NCBI GenBank assembly: GCA_003138815.1
Contig: PLHD01000035.1
Span: 1-64,000, forward strand
Reading direction: 5' to 3'
Length of the DNA: 64,000 bases
DNA from: Acidimicrobiaceae bacterium
Lineage (GTDB): Bacteria; Actinomycetota; Acidimicrobiia; Acidimicrobiales; RAAP-2
The translations under genes and the position numbers were made by a program. Under the pieces are notes generated by a model that was given only the letters and a program-made list of their open reading frames with translations, searched no databases and was not told where the DNA came from. Position 1 is the first letter of the stretch. The number at the start of each line of letters is the position of its first letter. Shown piece after piece: positions 1 through 8,330 of the stretch.

Positions 1-29
1 GTGTCACACCGGATTCGTACCTTGAAGGC

Positions 30-548
30 ATGGGAAGAGTCCACCTCACTGGTTACGAGCACAGCGCTCCTTCGACCGTCGGCTCGTTCGTCGCCAACCT
101 TCCCGAGCTGCTGGGCTCGATGGCCGTCGATCCGCGCTGTCTGGTCGCGGTGGCGGAGTTCAGCGACGTTCGCTACGTGCAGTTCTGGGTCGAACCTGAC
201 GGAGGGGTCATCGCCGAGGTGATCTCGAACCTCAACATCGGCGACGCGGTCGCGCTGAGCCGTGCTGACGAGGGCATGCTTCGCGACATGGGCTGGTGCG
301 AGCCCACGCCTGGTCCGAATCCCAACTGGCGCTACGAGTCCCATGACGTGTCTGGCCTGATGCGGATCGTGGCGATGACGCGTCGCGCGGTCCTCGAGGT
401 GCTGGGCGAGAGGCCACGCAACGTCGTGCGTCTTCGAACGTGGTCAATGCAGCCCGACCCCACGCTCCCGAGCGACGTCGAGCGCGAGGAGAGCCGCGTG
501 CGCTACCGCGACGCGCTGCGCCAGATCGCTCGTCAACTCGACGACTAG
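30..548 (+). CDS. TY-Chap domain-like hypothetical protein
   Basis: About 172 residues of a soluble protein. The segment YVQFWVEPDGG, followed by an AEVISN stretch, and later DMGWCEPTPGPNPNW, resembles the actinobacterial TY-Chap (YopN/CesT/YbjN-like peptide-binding chaperone) family, in which a central YVQF strand and a GW...PNW segment recur. The role is unknown; members are thought to be small chaperone-like proteins. The reading frame stays open back to base 3, so the true start may lie outside the window and the ATG at 30 may be internal; no Shine-Dalgarno sequence or -10 at the usual spacing supports it. The gene ends 59 bases before the ABC exporter on the same strand. Family assignment is by eye and moderate. 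Confidence 0.6.
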   Translation: MGRVHLTGYEHSAPSTVGSFVANLPELLGSMAVDPRCLVAVAEFSDVRYVQFWVEPDGGVIAEVISNLNIGDAVALSRADEGMLRDMGWCEPTPGPNPNWRYESHDVSGLMRIVAMTRRAVLEVLGERPRNVVRLRTWSMQPDPTLPSDVEREESRVRYRDALRQIARQLDD

Positions 549-580
549 GCCCGCCTGACTCGTCTCTCGGCCCGCCTTCC

Positions 581-586
581 TACACT
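581..586 (+). promoter_or_regulatory. -10 hexamer TACACT for the ABC exporter
   Basis: TACACT lies 21 bases before the ATG at 608, leaving room for a short leader that carries the GAGGGAG ribosome binding site. It has the same TA(G/C)NNT form as the other -10 elements in this window. No convincing -35 is visible. Confidence 0.4.
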
Positions 587-607
587 GCATGGGACGAGGG
601 AGTCGCA

Positions 608-2515
608 ATGAGCATGCACGGTGGAGGGGGAGGCGCGCGGGGCGGCATGCGCTCGATGCAACGCGACCGCACCATTCTGGAGCACCGCATCAAGAAGGGA
701 ACGCTGCCGCGGATCGCGAAGTTCGCCAGGCCCTACAAGACGATCCTCATCATCTTCCTGTCGGCCGTCGTGCTGGACGCCGTCGTGAGTTCGATCGCGC
801 CACTGGTGCTTCGCGCCATCATCGACATCATCACCCAGAAGGGCGTTCACCGGGCCCTCGCCGGATCTCGTGAACACCTCATCATCTGGCTGGCCGTGCT
901 CACGGCCGCGCTGGCCATCGGCGACGCCTGCCTTTCCATGATCGAGCGCCGGCTCTCGTCCGTGATCGGCGAAGGCCTCATCTATGACTTGCGCGCCCGG
1001 GTCTTCGGCCACATCCAGGAGATGCCGATCGCCTTCTTCTCGCGTACCCAGACGGGCGCGCTGATCAGCCGACTGAACAACGACGTGGTCGGGGCTCAGC
1101 AGGCCTTCACCGACCTCTTCTCCAACGTCGTGGGTAACGTCATCCTGGTCGCCATCACCCTGGGCGTGATGTTCTACCTGAGCTGGCAGATCACCCTGCT
1201 GTCCTTGGTCTTGCTTCCGGTGTTCCTGATCCCGGCACGCCGGGTCGGTCGACGACTGGGCTCGCTCTTCCAGCGCGGGATGGAACTGAACGCGGAGATG
1301 AACATGGTGATGAGCGAGCGGTTCAATGTCGCCGGCGCCATGGTCGTGAAGCTCTTCGGACGGCCCAAGGACGAGCTCGACTACTTCGAGCGCCGCGCCG
1401 GCCAGGTGCGCGACATCGGCATCGACCAGGCCGTCTACCAGCGCTTCTTCTTCATCGCGCTGTCGCTGACGGCGTCGCTCGCCACCGCCTTCGCCTACGG
1501 GTTCGGCGGCGTCGAGGCCTTGAAGGGCACGCTGGCGGTGGGGACCGTGGTGGCGCTCACGGCCTACCTGACGCGCCTCTACGGGCCCCTGACCCAGCTC
1601 TCCAACCTCAACATCGACTACATGTCGGCGATGGTCAGCTTCGAGCGGCTCTTCGAGGTGCTCGACATCGAGCCGATGATCAAGGAAAGTCCGGGCGCGA
1701 TCGTCATTCCGGCGGGGCCCGCGGAGCTGACGTTCGCTCACGTGGACTTCTCCTATCCCGGCGCCGAGGAGGTCTCACTGGCCTCGCTCGAGGCGGTCGC
1801 GCGCTTGGACGACACCCCGCGCACGGAGGTCCTGCACGACTTGTCCTTCGAGGTCGCGCCGGGGTCGATGACGGCGCTCGTCGGTCCGAGCGGCGCGGGC
1901 AAGACCACGATCTCGCTGCTGGTGTCACGTCTCTACGACGTGGACAAGGGCTCGGTGAAGATAAACGGTGTCGACCTGCGCGACGCGACCACGGAGTCGC
2001 TCAACGCGACCGTGGGCGTCGTGACCCAGGACCCCCATCTCTTCCACGACACGTTGCGCGTCAACCTCAGCTTCGCCAAGCCCGACGCGAGCGACGCCGA
2101 GATCGAGGTGGCGCTGCGCGCGGCGCAGATCTGGAACCTCGTGGCGACCCTGCCGCTCGGGCTCGAGACGGTGGTGGGCGAGCGCGGCTATCGACTATCG
2201 GGGGGGGAGAAGCAGCGGGTGGCCCTGGCGCGGATGCTGCTCAAGTCGCCGCGCCTCGTGGTGCTGGACGAGGCCACGGCCCACCTGGACGCCGAGAGTG
2301 AAGCGGCGGTGCAGCGTGCGCTCGACGCGACGATGACGTCGCGCACGTCGCTGGTGATCGCGCACCGTCTCTCTACCATCCGAAACGCGGACCAGATACT
2401 GGTCGTGGCTGACGGGACGATCGTCCAGCGAGGCACCCACACCGAGCTGCTCGAGGCCGGCGGACTCTACCGGACCCTTTACGAGACCCAGTTCAGGGAC
2501 CAGGAGCCGACTTAG
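608..2515 (+). CDS. ABC transporter, fused permease and ATPase (MsbA/LmrA-type exporter)
   Basis: A 635-residue half-transporter: an N-terminal six-helix exporter domain (about residues 40-360) followed by one nucleotide-binding domain. Visible motifs are Walker A GPSGAGKTT, the signature LSGGEKQR, Walker B LVVLDEATAHLD and the H-loop in VIAHRLST. It should homodimerise and export a lipid or drug-like compound; the substrate cannot be told from sequence. I start it at ATG 608, not the ORF-track start at 440, because GAGGGAG lies just upstream and the glycine-rich start MSMHGGGGGARGG is typical of actinobacterial members. Between the permease and the ATPase there is an unusual acidic/alanine linker (about residues 375-405). 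It converges on fabI, and the two stop codons overlap. Confidence 0.9.
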   Translation: MSMHGGGGGARGGMRSMQRDRTILEHRIKKGTLPRIAKFARPYKTILIIFLSAVVLDAVVSSIAPLVLRAIIDIITQKGVHRALAGSREHLIIWLAVLTAALAIGDACLSMIERRLSSVIGEGLIYDLRARVFGHIQEMPIAFFSRTQTGALISRLNNDVVGAQQAFTDLFSNVVGNVILVAITLGVMFYLSWQITLLSLVLLPVFLIPARRVGRRLGSLFQRGMELNAEMNMVMSERFNVAGAMVVKLFGRPKDELDYFERRAGQVRDIGIDQAVYQRFFFIALSLTASLATAFAYGFGGVEALKGTLAVGTVVALTAYLTRLYGPLTQLSNLNIDYMSAMVSFERLFEVLDIEPMIKESPGAIVIPAGPAELTFAHVDFSYPGAEEVSLASLEAVARLDDTPRTEVLHDLSFEVAPGSMTALVGPSGAGKTTISLLVSRLYDVDKGSVKINGVDLRDATTESLNATVGVVTQDPHLFHDTLRVNLSFAKPDASDAEIEVALRAAQIWNLVATLPLGLETVVGERGYRLSGGEKQRVALARMLLKSPRLVVLDEATAHLDAESEAAVQRALDATMTSRTSLVIAHRLSTIRNADQILVVADGTIVQRGTHTELLEAGGLYRTLYETQFRDQEPT

Positions 2516-3291
2516 CCCATGGCGTGGGCGCCGCCGTCGACGTGGATCACCGATGCGGTGGTGCCACGCAGCAGCGGGGAAAGCAGGGCGATCGCGGCGT
2601 CCGAGACGGAGCTGCGGTCGTTCACGTCCCAGCCGAGCGGCGCGCGGTCGGCCCAGGTGTCCTCGAACAGCTGGAATCCGGGGATCGACTTGGCGGCCAT
2701 GGTGCGGATGGGTCCGGCGGCGAGCATGTTGATGCGGATCATGTCGACGCCGACCTCGCGCGAGAGGTAGCGCCCGAGCGACTCGAGGCCGGCCTTCATC
2801 ACGCCCATCCAGTCGTACATCGGATAGGCCCGCGAGCCGTCGAAGTCGAGCGAGATCACCGAGGCGCCGCCCAACGCTTCGCTCTTCTGCAGCAGGGGCC
2901 GAAAGGCCCCGACCAGCGCCGCCAGCGAGTAGGTCGAGATGTGCATGGCCGTGGCGACGTCCTCGAAGGGCGCGGTGAACATGCCGCTGCCGAGGCAGGT
3001 CTGGGGCGCGAAGCCGATGGCGTGCACGAGACCGTCAAGGCGGCCGAAGCGTTCCTCGACCTCCGTGACCGCTTCGGCGACCTGTGCGGGATCGGTGACG
3101 TCGAGCTCGATGATCTCGCCGACGTCGCCCAACTTGCGAACGGTGCGCCGGGTGATCGAGGTGCCCCTCCCGGCCCCCGACACGGCGATGGTGGCGCCCT
3201 CTTCGAGGGCCCGCTGAGCGATTCCGTAGGCCAGCGATTCATCAGTCAGAATGCCGGTAACAAGAATACGGTGGTTGGTCAGTAAGCCCAT
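2512..3291 (-). CDS. fabI: enoyl-[acyl-carrier-protein] reductase, InhA type
   Basis: NADH-dependent reductase for the last step of each fatty acid elongation cycle. The 259-residue protein has the Rossmann start RILVTGILTDESLAYGIA and the catalytic Tyr159-x6-Lys166 in YDWMGVMK, close to Tyr158/Lys165 of mycobacterial InhA, followed by AAGPIRTMAAKSIPGF, also InhA-like. The ORF track extends 20 residues upstream, but ATG 3291 is six bases after a -10 hexamer and matches family N-termini. The rest of the type II system (fabD, fabG, acpP, fabF) is 40 kb away. It is divergent from npdG, and its stop overlaps that of the convergent ABC exporter. Confidence 0.92.
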   Translation of the reverse strand: MGLLTNHRILVTGILTDESLAYGIAQRALEEGATIAVSGAGRGTSITRRTVRKLGDVGEIIELDVTDPAQVAEAVTEVEERFGRLDGLVHAIGFAPQTCLGSGMFTAPFEDVATAMHISTYSLAALVGAFRPLLQKSEALGGASVISLDFDGSRAYPMYDWMGVMKAGLESLGRYLSREVGVDMIRINMLAAGPIRTMAAKSIPGFQLFEDTWADRAPLGWDVNDRSSVSDAAIALLSPLLRGTTASVIHVDGGAHAMG

Positions 3292-3303
3292 CTTGTTAGC
3301 GTA
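3292..3303 (-). promoter_or_regulatory. leaderless-type promoter -10 of fabI
   Basis: Read on the minus strand, TACGCT is followed by exactly six bases and then the fabI ATG. No Shine-Dalgarno sequence is present in this space. The geometry predicts transcription starting at the A of the start codon. Confidence 0.6.
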
Positions 3304-3334
3304 CTTGGCAAGCACTAAATCGACGGGGACAATC

Positions 3335-3985
3335 ATGACGACGGTAGGCATACTCGGAGGAACTGGGCCCGCGGGCCGCGGAGTGGCGGTTCGACTGGCG
3401 AGCGGCGGCTGCGACGTGGTGCTCGGGTCTCGCGACGCTGAGCGCGCTCAAGCGTGCGCCCAGGCCCTCGTGGCGCGAGGAATCGATCGGATCACCGGCG
3501 CCGCCAATGAAGCGGCGGCCGAGTGCGACCTCATCGTTGTGGCCACTCCCTGGGACTCCGCGGTCGCCACGGTGAGCGCGCTGCGCTCGCAGTTGAAGGG
3601 CAAGACCGTGATCTGCATGGTCAACGCGCTGGCCCGAGAGGGTCGTGAGATGATTCCGGTCTATCCGCCCCGAGGTTCGATGGCCGCCCAGGTCGCCTTC
3701 GCGTTGCCCGAGAGCGTGATCGTCGGCGCCTTCCACCACCTGCCCGCCGCGCTGATGGAGGATCTCGACAGCGGACTGGACGCGGACGTCGTGATCTTCT
3801 CCGACCACGACGCCGCGCGCCAGCGGGTCGCCGAACTCGTGGACGCGACGCCTGGCCTTCACGCGGTCATCGCGGGCTCCATGTCGCTGGCCAGCGCCGT
3901 CGAGGCCTTCACCGCCGTGTGCATCTCGATCAACATCCGCCACAAGGCCCACAGCTACGTCATGTTGGCGGGACTCGCGCGCTGA
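3335..3985 (+). CDS. npdG: NADPH-dependent F420 reductase
   Basis: Transfers hydride between NADP(H) and the deazaflavin cofactor F420. The 216-residue protein has an N-terminal Rossmann fold, GILGGTGPAGRGVAVRLA, then the NADP-binding segment LGSRDAERA, and the family-typical VVATPWDSA, VNALAREG and AFHHLPAALM segments. I start it at ATG 3335 with GGGGAC upstream; the ORF track begins 84 bases earlier, inside fabI. Its stop overlaps the mshC start (TGATG), so the two are probably co-translated. Presence of this enzyme implies F420 chemistry in the host. Confidence 0.85.
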   Translation: MTTVGILGGTGPAGRGVAVRLASGGCDVVLGSRDAERAQACAQALVARGIDRITGAANEAAAECDLIVVATPWDSAVATVSALRSQLKGKTVICMVNALAREGREMIPVYPPRGSMAAQVAFALPESVIVGAFHHLPAALMEDLDSGLDADVVIFSDHDAARQRVAELVDATPGLHAVIAGSMSLASAVEAFTAVCISINIRHKAHSYVMLAGLAR

Positions 3986-5106
3986 TGGAGCTGTACGACA
4001 CCGCCCGCGGTGGCATCTTCACGCTCGACGCCGGACCGATCGTCACCATGTACAGCTGCGGGATCACGCCCTACGATTCGGCCCACCTGGGCCACGCCTT
4101 CGTCTACCTGACCTTCGACGTGCTCCAGCGCCGGCTGCGCGACGCCGGCCACGAAACCCGCTGCGTGCGCAACGTGACCGACGTCGACGACGACATCCTG
4201 CGCAAGGCCCGCGAGCTGGGAGTGAACTTCCTGGACCTCGCGGCCCAGGAGATGGTCAAGTTCGACCGCGACATGCAGCTCCTCAACCTGCTGCCCGTGT
4301 ACTCCGAGCCGCGCGCCACGGGGGCCATCCCCGAGATCCTGACGTTGATCGGCAGGACGTTCGATCAGGGATTGGCCTACGAGGTGGACGGATGCGTCTT
4401 CTTCGAGGTGTCGAAGTTCCCCCGATTCGGTCAGGTCAGCCACGAGAGCCGCGACGCCATGATCGAGCTGGCGGCCCAGCACGGCGGCAATCCCGATGAC
4501 CCTCGCAAGCGCGACCCGCTGGACTTCGTGCTGTGGCAGCCCTCGCTCGAGGACGAACCCTCCTGGGAGTCGCGCTGGGGCGCCGGACGACCGGGCTGGC
4601 ACATCGAGTGCTCGGCCCTGGCGCTGCGGGACCTCGGCGAGACCCTCGACGTGCACGGCGGAGGGCGCGACCTGGTCTTTCCCCACCACGAGTGCGAGGC
4701 GGCCCAGAGCGAGTCGGTCACTGGGGCGCCGTTCGTGAAGCACTGGCTCCACGTGGGACTGGTCGGTCTCGGCGGCGCCAAGATGTCCAAGTCCCTGGGC
4801 AACCTCGTGTTCGTCGAGGAGCTGGTGGCGCGGGCCGAGCCCGCGGCGGTGCGCCTCGCGCTGCTCGATCAGCACTACCGAGGCGACTGGGAGTGGCACG
4901 ACGAGACCCTGTCGCGCGCGCAGTCGCGACTGGCCACCTGGCGATCCACCCTGACCACCGGCCGCGCGAGCACGGTGATCGACGACGTGCGACGGGCCCT
5001 CGACGACGACCTGGACTGCCCCGCGGCCCTGCTCGCCATCGATGAAGCGGCGCTCGCGGGGTTCACCGTGGCTCCCGCGGCGGCGCTGATGGGCATTACG
5101 CTGTAG
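3985..5106 (+). CDS. mshC: L-cysteine:glucosaminyl-inositol ligase of mycothiol synthesis
   Basis: Joins cysteine to glucosaminyl-inositol in mycothiol biosynthesis. It is a cysteinyl-tRNA synthetase homologue: CGITPYDSAHLGHA contains the HIGH motif, PGWHIECSA and FPHHE supply zinc ligands, and KMSKSLGN is the KMSKS loop. At 373 residues it lacks most of the CysRS C-terminal tRNA-binding region. The LYDTA start, the LALLDQHYR...WEW stretch and the DDLDCPAALLAID ending match MshC better than CysS. mshD at 40.2 kb supports the pathway. A short CysS remains possible; finding a separate full-length cysS in the genome would settle it. Start ATG 3985 overlaps the npdG stop. Confidence 0.78.
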   Translation: MELYDTARGGIFTLDAGPIVTMYSCGITPYDSAHLGHAFVYLTFDVLQRRLRDAGHETRCVRNVTDVDDDILRKARELGVNFLDLAAQEMVKFDRDMQLLNLLPVYSEPRATGAIPEILTLIGRTFDQGLAYEVDGCVFFEVSKFPRFGQVSHESRDAMIELAAQHGGNPDDPRKRDPLDFVLWQPSLEDEPSWESRWGAGRPGWHIECSALALRDLGETLDVHGGGRDLVFPHHECEAAQSESVTGAPFVKHWLHVGLVGLGGAKMSKSLGNLVFVEELVARAEPAAVRLALLDQHYRGDWEWHDETLSRAQSRLATWRSTLTTGRASTVIDDVRRALDDDLDCPAALLAIDEAALAGFTVAPAAALMGITL

Positions 5107-5122
5107 GCGTAGAAAGGCCACA

Positions 5123-7105
5123 ATGTCCAACATCGAAGTAGTGCTGCCCGACGGCAGTGCCCGCAGCCTGTCCGAGGGCGCGACGGCGCTGGACCTGGCA
5201 ACGGCGATTGGCAAGCGCCTGGCCAAGGACGCCCTGGCCGCGGTGGTGAACGAACAGTTGGTCGACCTCAGCGCTGCGCTGCCCGACGGATCGACGGTCG
5301 CAATTGTCACTCCGGCCAGCGAAAACGGTCGCGAGGTGCTGCGCCATTCGACGGCCCACGTGCTGGCCCAGGCCGTCACGCGCCTGTGGCCGGGGGCGCA
5401 CTACGCGATCGGACCGGCCATCCGCGACGGCTTCTACTACGACTTCGCTCTGCCCGGCGGGGCGCGATTCAGCGAGGACGATCTGGCGCGCATCGAGGAG
5501 GAGATGCGCACGATCGTCGCCGAAAACCAGCCGTTCGTCCGCTCGGAGTACTCCATCGAGGAGGGACTCGAACTCTTCAGGGACCAGCCCTACAAGGTGG
5601 AGATCATCAATGCCGTCTCGGCCGGGGCCACCGGCGAGGAGCTCGCCGAGGTGGCGAGCCCGACGGTCGTGTCGACCTACTCGAACACCTCCGCGTTCCG
5701 CGACCTCTGCCGGGGTCCCCACGTGCCGAGCACCTCGCGCCTCGGATTCTTCAAGCTCATGAGGGTGGCGGGGGCGTACTGGCGCGGCGACGAGAAGAAC
5801 GAGCAGCTCCAGCGCATCTACGGCACCGCCTGGGAGTCCAAGGAGGCCCTCGCCGCGCACCTCGAGCAGCTGGCCCAGGCCGAGCTGCGCGACCACCGGC
5901 GTCTGGGCCAGGAGCTCGATCTCTTCTCGTTCCCCCCGGAACTGGGTCCGGGCCTGGCGGTGTTCCACCCCAAGGGCGGCACGATACGCCGGATCATGGA
6001 GGACTACTCGCGCAACCGTCACGTCGCCGGCGGCTACGAGTTCGTCAATTCACCCCACATCTCCAAGGCCGACCTCTTCGAGACCTCGGGCCACCTCGAG
6101 TGGTTCGCCGAGAGCATGTACCCGCCGATGGAGCTCGACGAGGGCCAGCGCTACTACCTCAAGCCGATGAACTGCCCCTTCCACATCTTGATCTTCAAGG
6201 CCCGCCAGCGCAGCTACCGTGAACTGCCGCTGCGCATGTTCGAGTTCGGCACGGTCTACCGCTACGAGAAGTCCGGCGTGGTGCAAGGCCTGACCCGGGT
6301 GCGCGGAATGACCCAGGACGACGCGCACATCTTCTGCACCCGCGACCAGATGGCCGACGAACTCACGAGCCTGCTGTCGTTCGTGCTCGACCTGCTGCGC
6401 GACTTCGGACTCAACGACTTCTACCTTGAGCTTTCGACCCGTCCCGAGGGCAAGGCCGTCGGCACCGACCAGGAGTGGCACGAGGCCGAAGAGACCCTCG
6501 CGAAGGTGGCCGAGTCGGCCGGCCTGGACCTCGTGCTCGACGAGGGTGGCGGCTCGTTCTACGGCCCCAAGATCTCGGTCCAGGCGCGCGACGCGATCGG
6601 ACGGACCCACCAGCTCTCCACCATCCAGCTGGACTTTCAACTGCCCCAGCGCTTCGACGCCACCTACATCGGGGCCGACAACTCTCGACATCGCCCGATC
6701 ATGATCCACCGCGCCCTGTTCGGTTCGGTCGAACGCTTCATGGCCATCCTCATCGAGCACTACGCCGGCAACATGCCCACCTGGATGAGCCCGGAGCAGG
6801 TGCGCGTGCTCGGCGTACGCGACACCCACGACGACTACGCCTACGACATCGCCGCCGCGCTGCGCCTGGAGGGCGTGCGGGTCCAAGTCGAGGCGGCCAC
6901 CGAGCCGCTGGGCGCGCGCATCCGAAAGGCCAAGTTGGAGAAGGTCCCCTACATCGTGGTGGTGGGCGACGACGACGTCGCTCACGGGACCCTCGGCATC
7001 AACGCGAGGGGCTCCAACGACCCCGAGCGCGGCGTCTTCCTCACCGACTTCCGCGACCGACTGCTGGGCGAGATCGTGAACCACGGATCGCCCGAGGCGC
7101 CGTAG
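5123..7105 (+). CDS. thrS: threonyl-tRNA synthetase
   Basis: Charges tRNA-Thr. The 660-residue protein has an N-terminal TGS domain (residues 1-60, VVLPDGSARSL), an editing domain with HSTAHVLAQ, a class II catalytic core with zinc ligands in MNCPFH, QDDAHIF and MIHRALFGS, and a C-terminal anticodon-binding domain ending near FRDRLLGEI. Length is normal. ATG 5123 is preceded by GAAAGG. It starts the conserved actinobacterial run thrS-HIT-pgsA-patA-pimA; the HIT gene's GTG overlaps its TAG. Confidence 0.96.
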   Translation: MSNIEVVLPDGSARSLSEGATALDLATAIGKRLAKDALAAVVNEQLVDLSAALPDGSTVAIVTPASENGREVLRHSTAHVLAQAVTRLWPGAHYAIGPAIRDGFYYDFALPGGARFSEDDLARIEEEMRTIVAENQPFVRSEYSIEEGLELFRDQPYKVEIINAVSAGATGEELAEVASPTVVSTYSNTSAFRDLCRGPHVPSTSRLGFFKLMRVAGAYWRGDEKNEQLQRIYGTAWESKEALAAHLEQLAQAELRDHRRLGQELDLFSFPPELGPGLAVFHPKGGTIRRIMEDYSRNRHVAGGYEFVNSPHISKADLFETSGHLEWFAESMYPPMELDEGQRYYLKPMNCPFHILIFKARQRSYRELPLRMFEFGTVYRYEKSGVVQGLTRVRGMTQDDAHIFCTRDQMADELTSLLSFVLDLLRDFGLNDFYLELSTRPEGKAVGTDQEWHEAEETLAKVAESAGLDLVLDEGGGSFYGPKISVQARDAIGRTHQLSTIQLDFQLPQRFDATYIGADNSRHRPIMIHRALFGSVERFMAILIEHYAGNMPTWMSPEQVRVLGVRDTHDDYAYDIAAALRLEGVRVQVEAATEPLGARIRKAKLEKVPYIVVVGDDDVAHGTLGINARGSNDPERGVFLTDFRDRLLGEIVNHGSPEAP

Positions 7106-7605
7106 TGCCGTTGGAGCGTTTCGCGGCGGCGTGGCGCGAGCAGTACGTCTCGAGCACCATCGCGACCGACCACGCCGTCGAGGGCTCGTCCTGCGTCTTC
7201 TGCACCCTGGCGAGCGATGAGGTGAGCGAGTCAACGGGCGTGCTGTGGCGCAACGAGACGACGTTCGTGACGCTCAACGCGTACCCCTACGGCTCGGGGC
7301 ACCTGCTGGTGCTGCCGCGTCGCCACGTCGCGGGCCTGGGCGACCTGAGCGACGAGGAGTACGAGCAGTTCTTCCTCGCGTTGCGCCGCGTGGTGATCGC
7401 GCTCGAGGCGGCCTACGGGGCCGACGGAATGAACATCGGGATGAATTTGGGGCTCGCGGGGGGTGCGGGCATCCCCAAACACCTCCACGGGCACGTGCTG
7501 CCTCGCTGGAACGGCGACACGAATTTCATGACCTCGATAGCCGAAACCCGGGTTTTGCCCGAGTCACTGGCGTCCACGTGGCAGAAGGTTCACGCCGAGC
7601 TCTAA
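7105..7605 (+). CDS. HIT family hydrolase/phosphorylase, Ap4A phosphorylase-like
   Basis: A 166-residue histidine-triad protein with the active-site motif HLHGHVLPRW and the preceding NIGMNLGLAGGAG segment. The arrangement NAYPYGSGHLLVLP...HLHxHVLPRWNGDTNF is that of mycobacterial Rv2613c, an Ap4A phosphorylase, which also sits between thrS and pgsA. It probably degrades diadenosine tetraphosphate, an alarmone made by aminoacyl-tRNA synthetases. The CVFC near residue 30 could be half of a metal site. Start is GTG 7105 in TAGTG, overlapping the thrS stop; the long ORF-track version is read-through of the thrS shadow frame. Confidence 0.85.
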   Translation: MPLERFAAAWREQYVSSTIATDHAVEGSSCVFCTLASDEVSESTGVLWRNETTFVTLNAYPYGSGHLLVLPRRHVAGLGDLSDEEYEQFFLALRRVVIALEAAYGADGMNIGMNLGLAGGAGIPKHLHGHVLPRWNGDTNFMTSIAETRVLPESLASTWQKVHAEL

Positions 7606-7630
7606 CCCCTGCGGCGCCGGGCGTTGCCGT

Positions 7631-7636
7631 TAGACT
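7631..7636 (+). promoter_or_regulatory. possible internal -10 hexamer TAGACT before pgsA
   Basis: TAGACT sits 27 bases before the TTG start of pgsA, in the 57-base gap after the HIT gene. It has the window's common TAGNNT form and would give a short leader containing the GGAGG site. Confidence 0.35.
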
Positions 7637-7662
7637 CTGCGGCAAAGGGTCCGGAGGCTCAA

Positions 7663-8328
7663 TTGTTCGACGGAAAGTTTCGAAAGTCGGTAGACCAGAG
7701 GACGGCGCCGATCGGTCGCTGGCTGGTGCGCTTCGGCTTCGCCGCGGACGTGCTCACCGCCTCGGGTCTGGTCTTCGCCTGCGCGACGGCCTGGGCGATC
7801 GCCGTAGGCCATCATCACCTCGCCATACTCCTGCTCATCGCCACCGGAGCCCACGACCTCTTCGACGGTCCGGTCGCCAAGGCGTCGAATCGCGCCAGCC
7901 AGCGTGGCAGCTACTTCGACTCGGTCGTCGACCGGCTCTCGGACGCGGCGCTGCTCGGCGGGGTGGCCTACTACGTGACGGCCCACCATCACGGCCAGCT
8001 GGTGCTGCTGCCGTTCGCCATCGTCACCATGACCTTCATGATCTCCTACCAGCGCAGCAAGGCCGAGAGCCTGGGGCTGAACGCCAGGGGCGGGCTCATG
8101 GAGCGCGCGGAGCGGATGATTCTGCTCGGGGTGGCGCTGCTCGCGAACCAGATCTTCATTCCGGTGCTGTGGGTGATGCTGGTGCTCACGACGATGACCG
8201 CCCTCGGCCGATTCCGGCGGGTCTGGCAGATCGCCGACAGCCCGGCCCCGGCGCCCGCCAGGACAATGCGTGCCCATCAGCACACCAGTCGCCTGCGTCG
8301 AGGGCCGAGCCGCACGTCGCGTCGCTAG
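7663..8328 (+). CDS. pgsA: CDP-alcohol phosphotransferase, phosphatidylinositol phosphate synthase type
   Basis: Integral membrane enzyme expected to join CDP-diacylglycerol to inositol phosphate, the first step of PIM synthesis. The CDP-alcohol motif appears as Asp65-LF-Asp68-Gly69, Gly82, Asp86 and Asp90, but the usual AR pair is AK (Ala72-Lys73). Later ISYQRSKAESLGL and GLMERAERM match mycobacterial PgsA1. The start is TTG 7663, with GGAGG six bases upstream; TTG 7624 in the ORF track lacks such a site. Predicted membrane helices begin near residue 30. patA follows after two bases. The C-terminal tail is basic and probably cytoplasmic. Confidence 0.82.
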   Translation: MFDGKFRKSVDQRTAPIGRWLVRFGFAADVLTASGLVFACATAWAIAVGHHHLAILLLIATGAHDLFDGPVAKASNRASQRGSYFDSVVDRLSDAALLGGVAYYVTAHHHGQLVLLPFAIVTMTFMISYQRSKAESLGLNARGGLMERAERMILLGVALLANQIFIPVLWVMLVLTTMTALGRFRRVWQIADSPAPAPARTMRAHQHTSRLRRGPSRTSRR

Positions 8329-8330
8329 CC

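Noticed and set aside
440-607. Upstream extension of the ABC exporter to 440
   Set aside because: It overlaps the preceding gene, encodes arginine-rich shadow sequence, and the ATG at 608 has a good ribosome site.
3985-5106. Cysteinyl-tRNA synthetase (cysS)
   Set aside because: Shares HIGH, zinc and KMSKS motifs, but the length and C-terminal sequence fit MshC better, and mshD is present.
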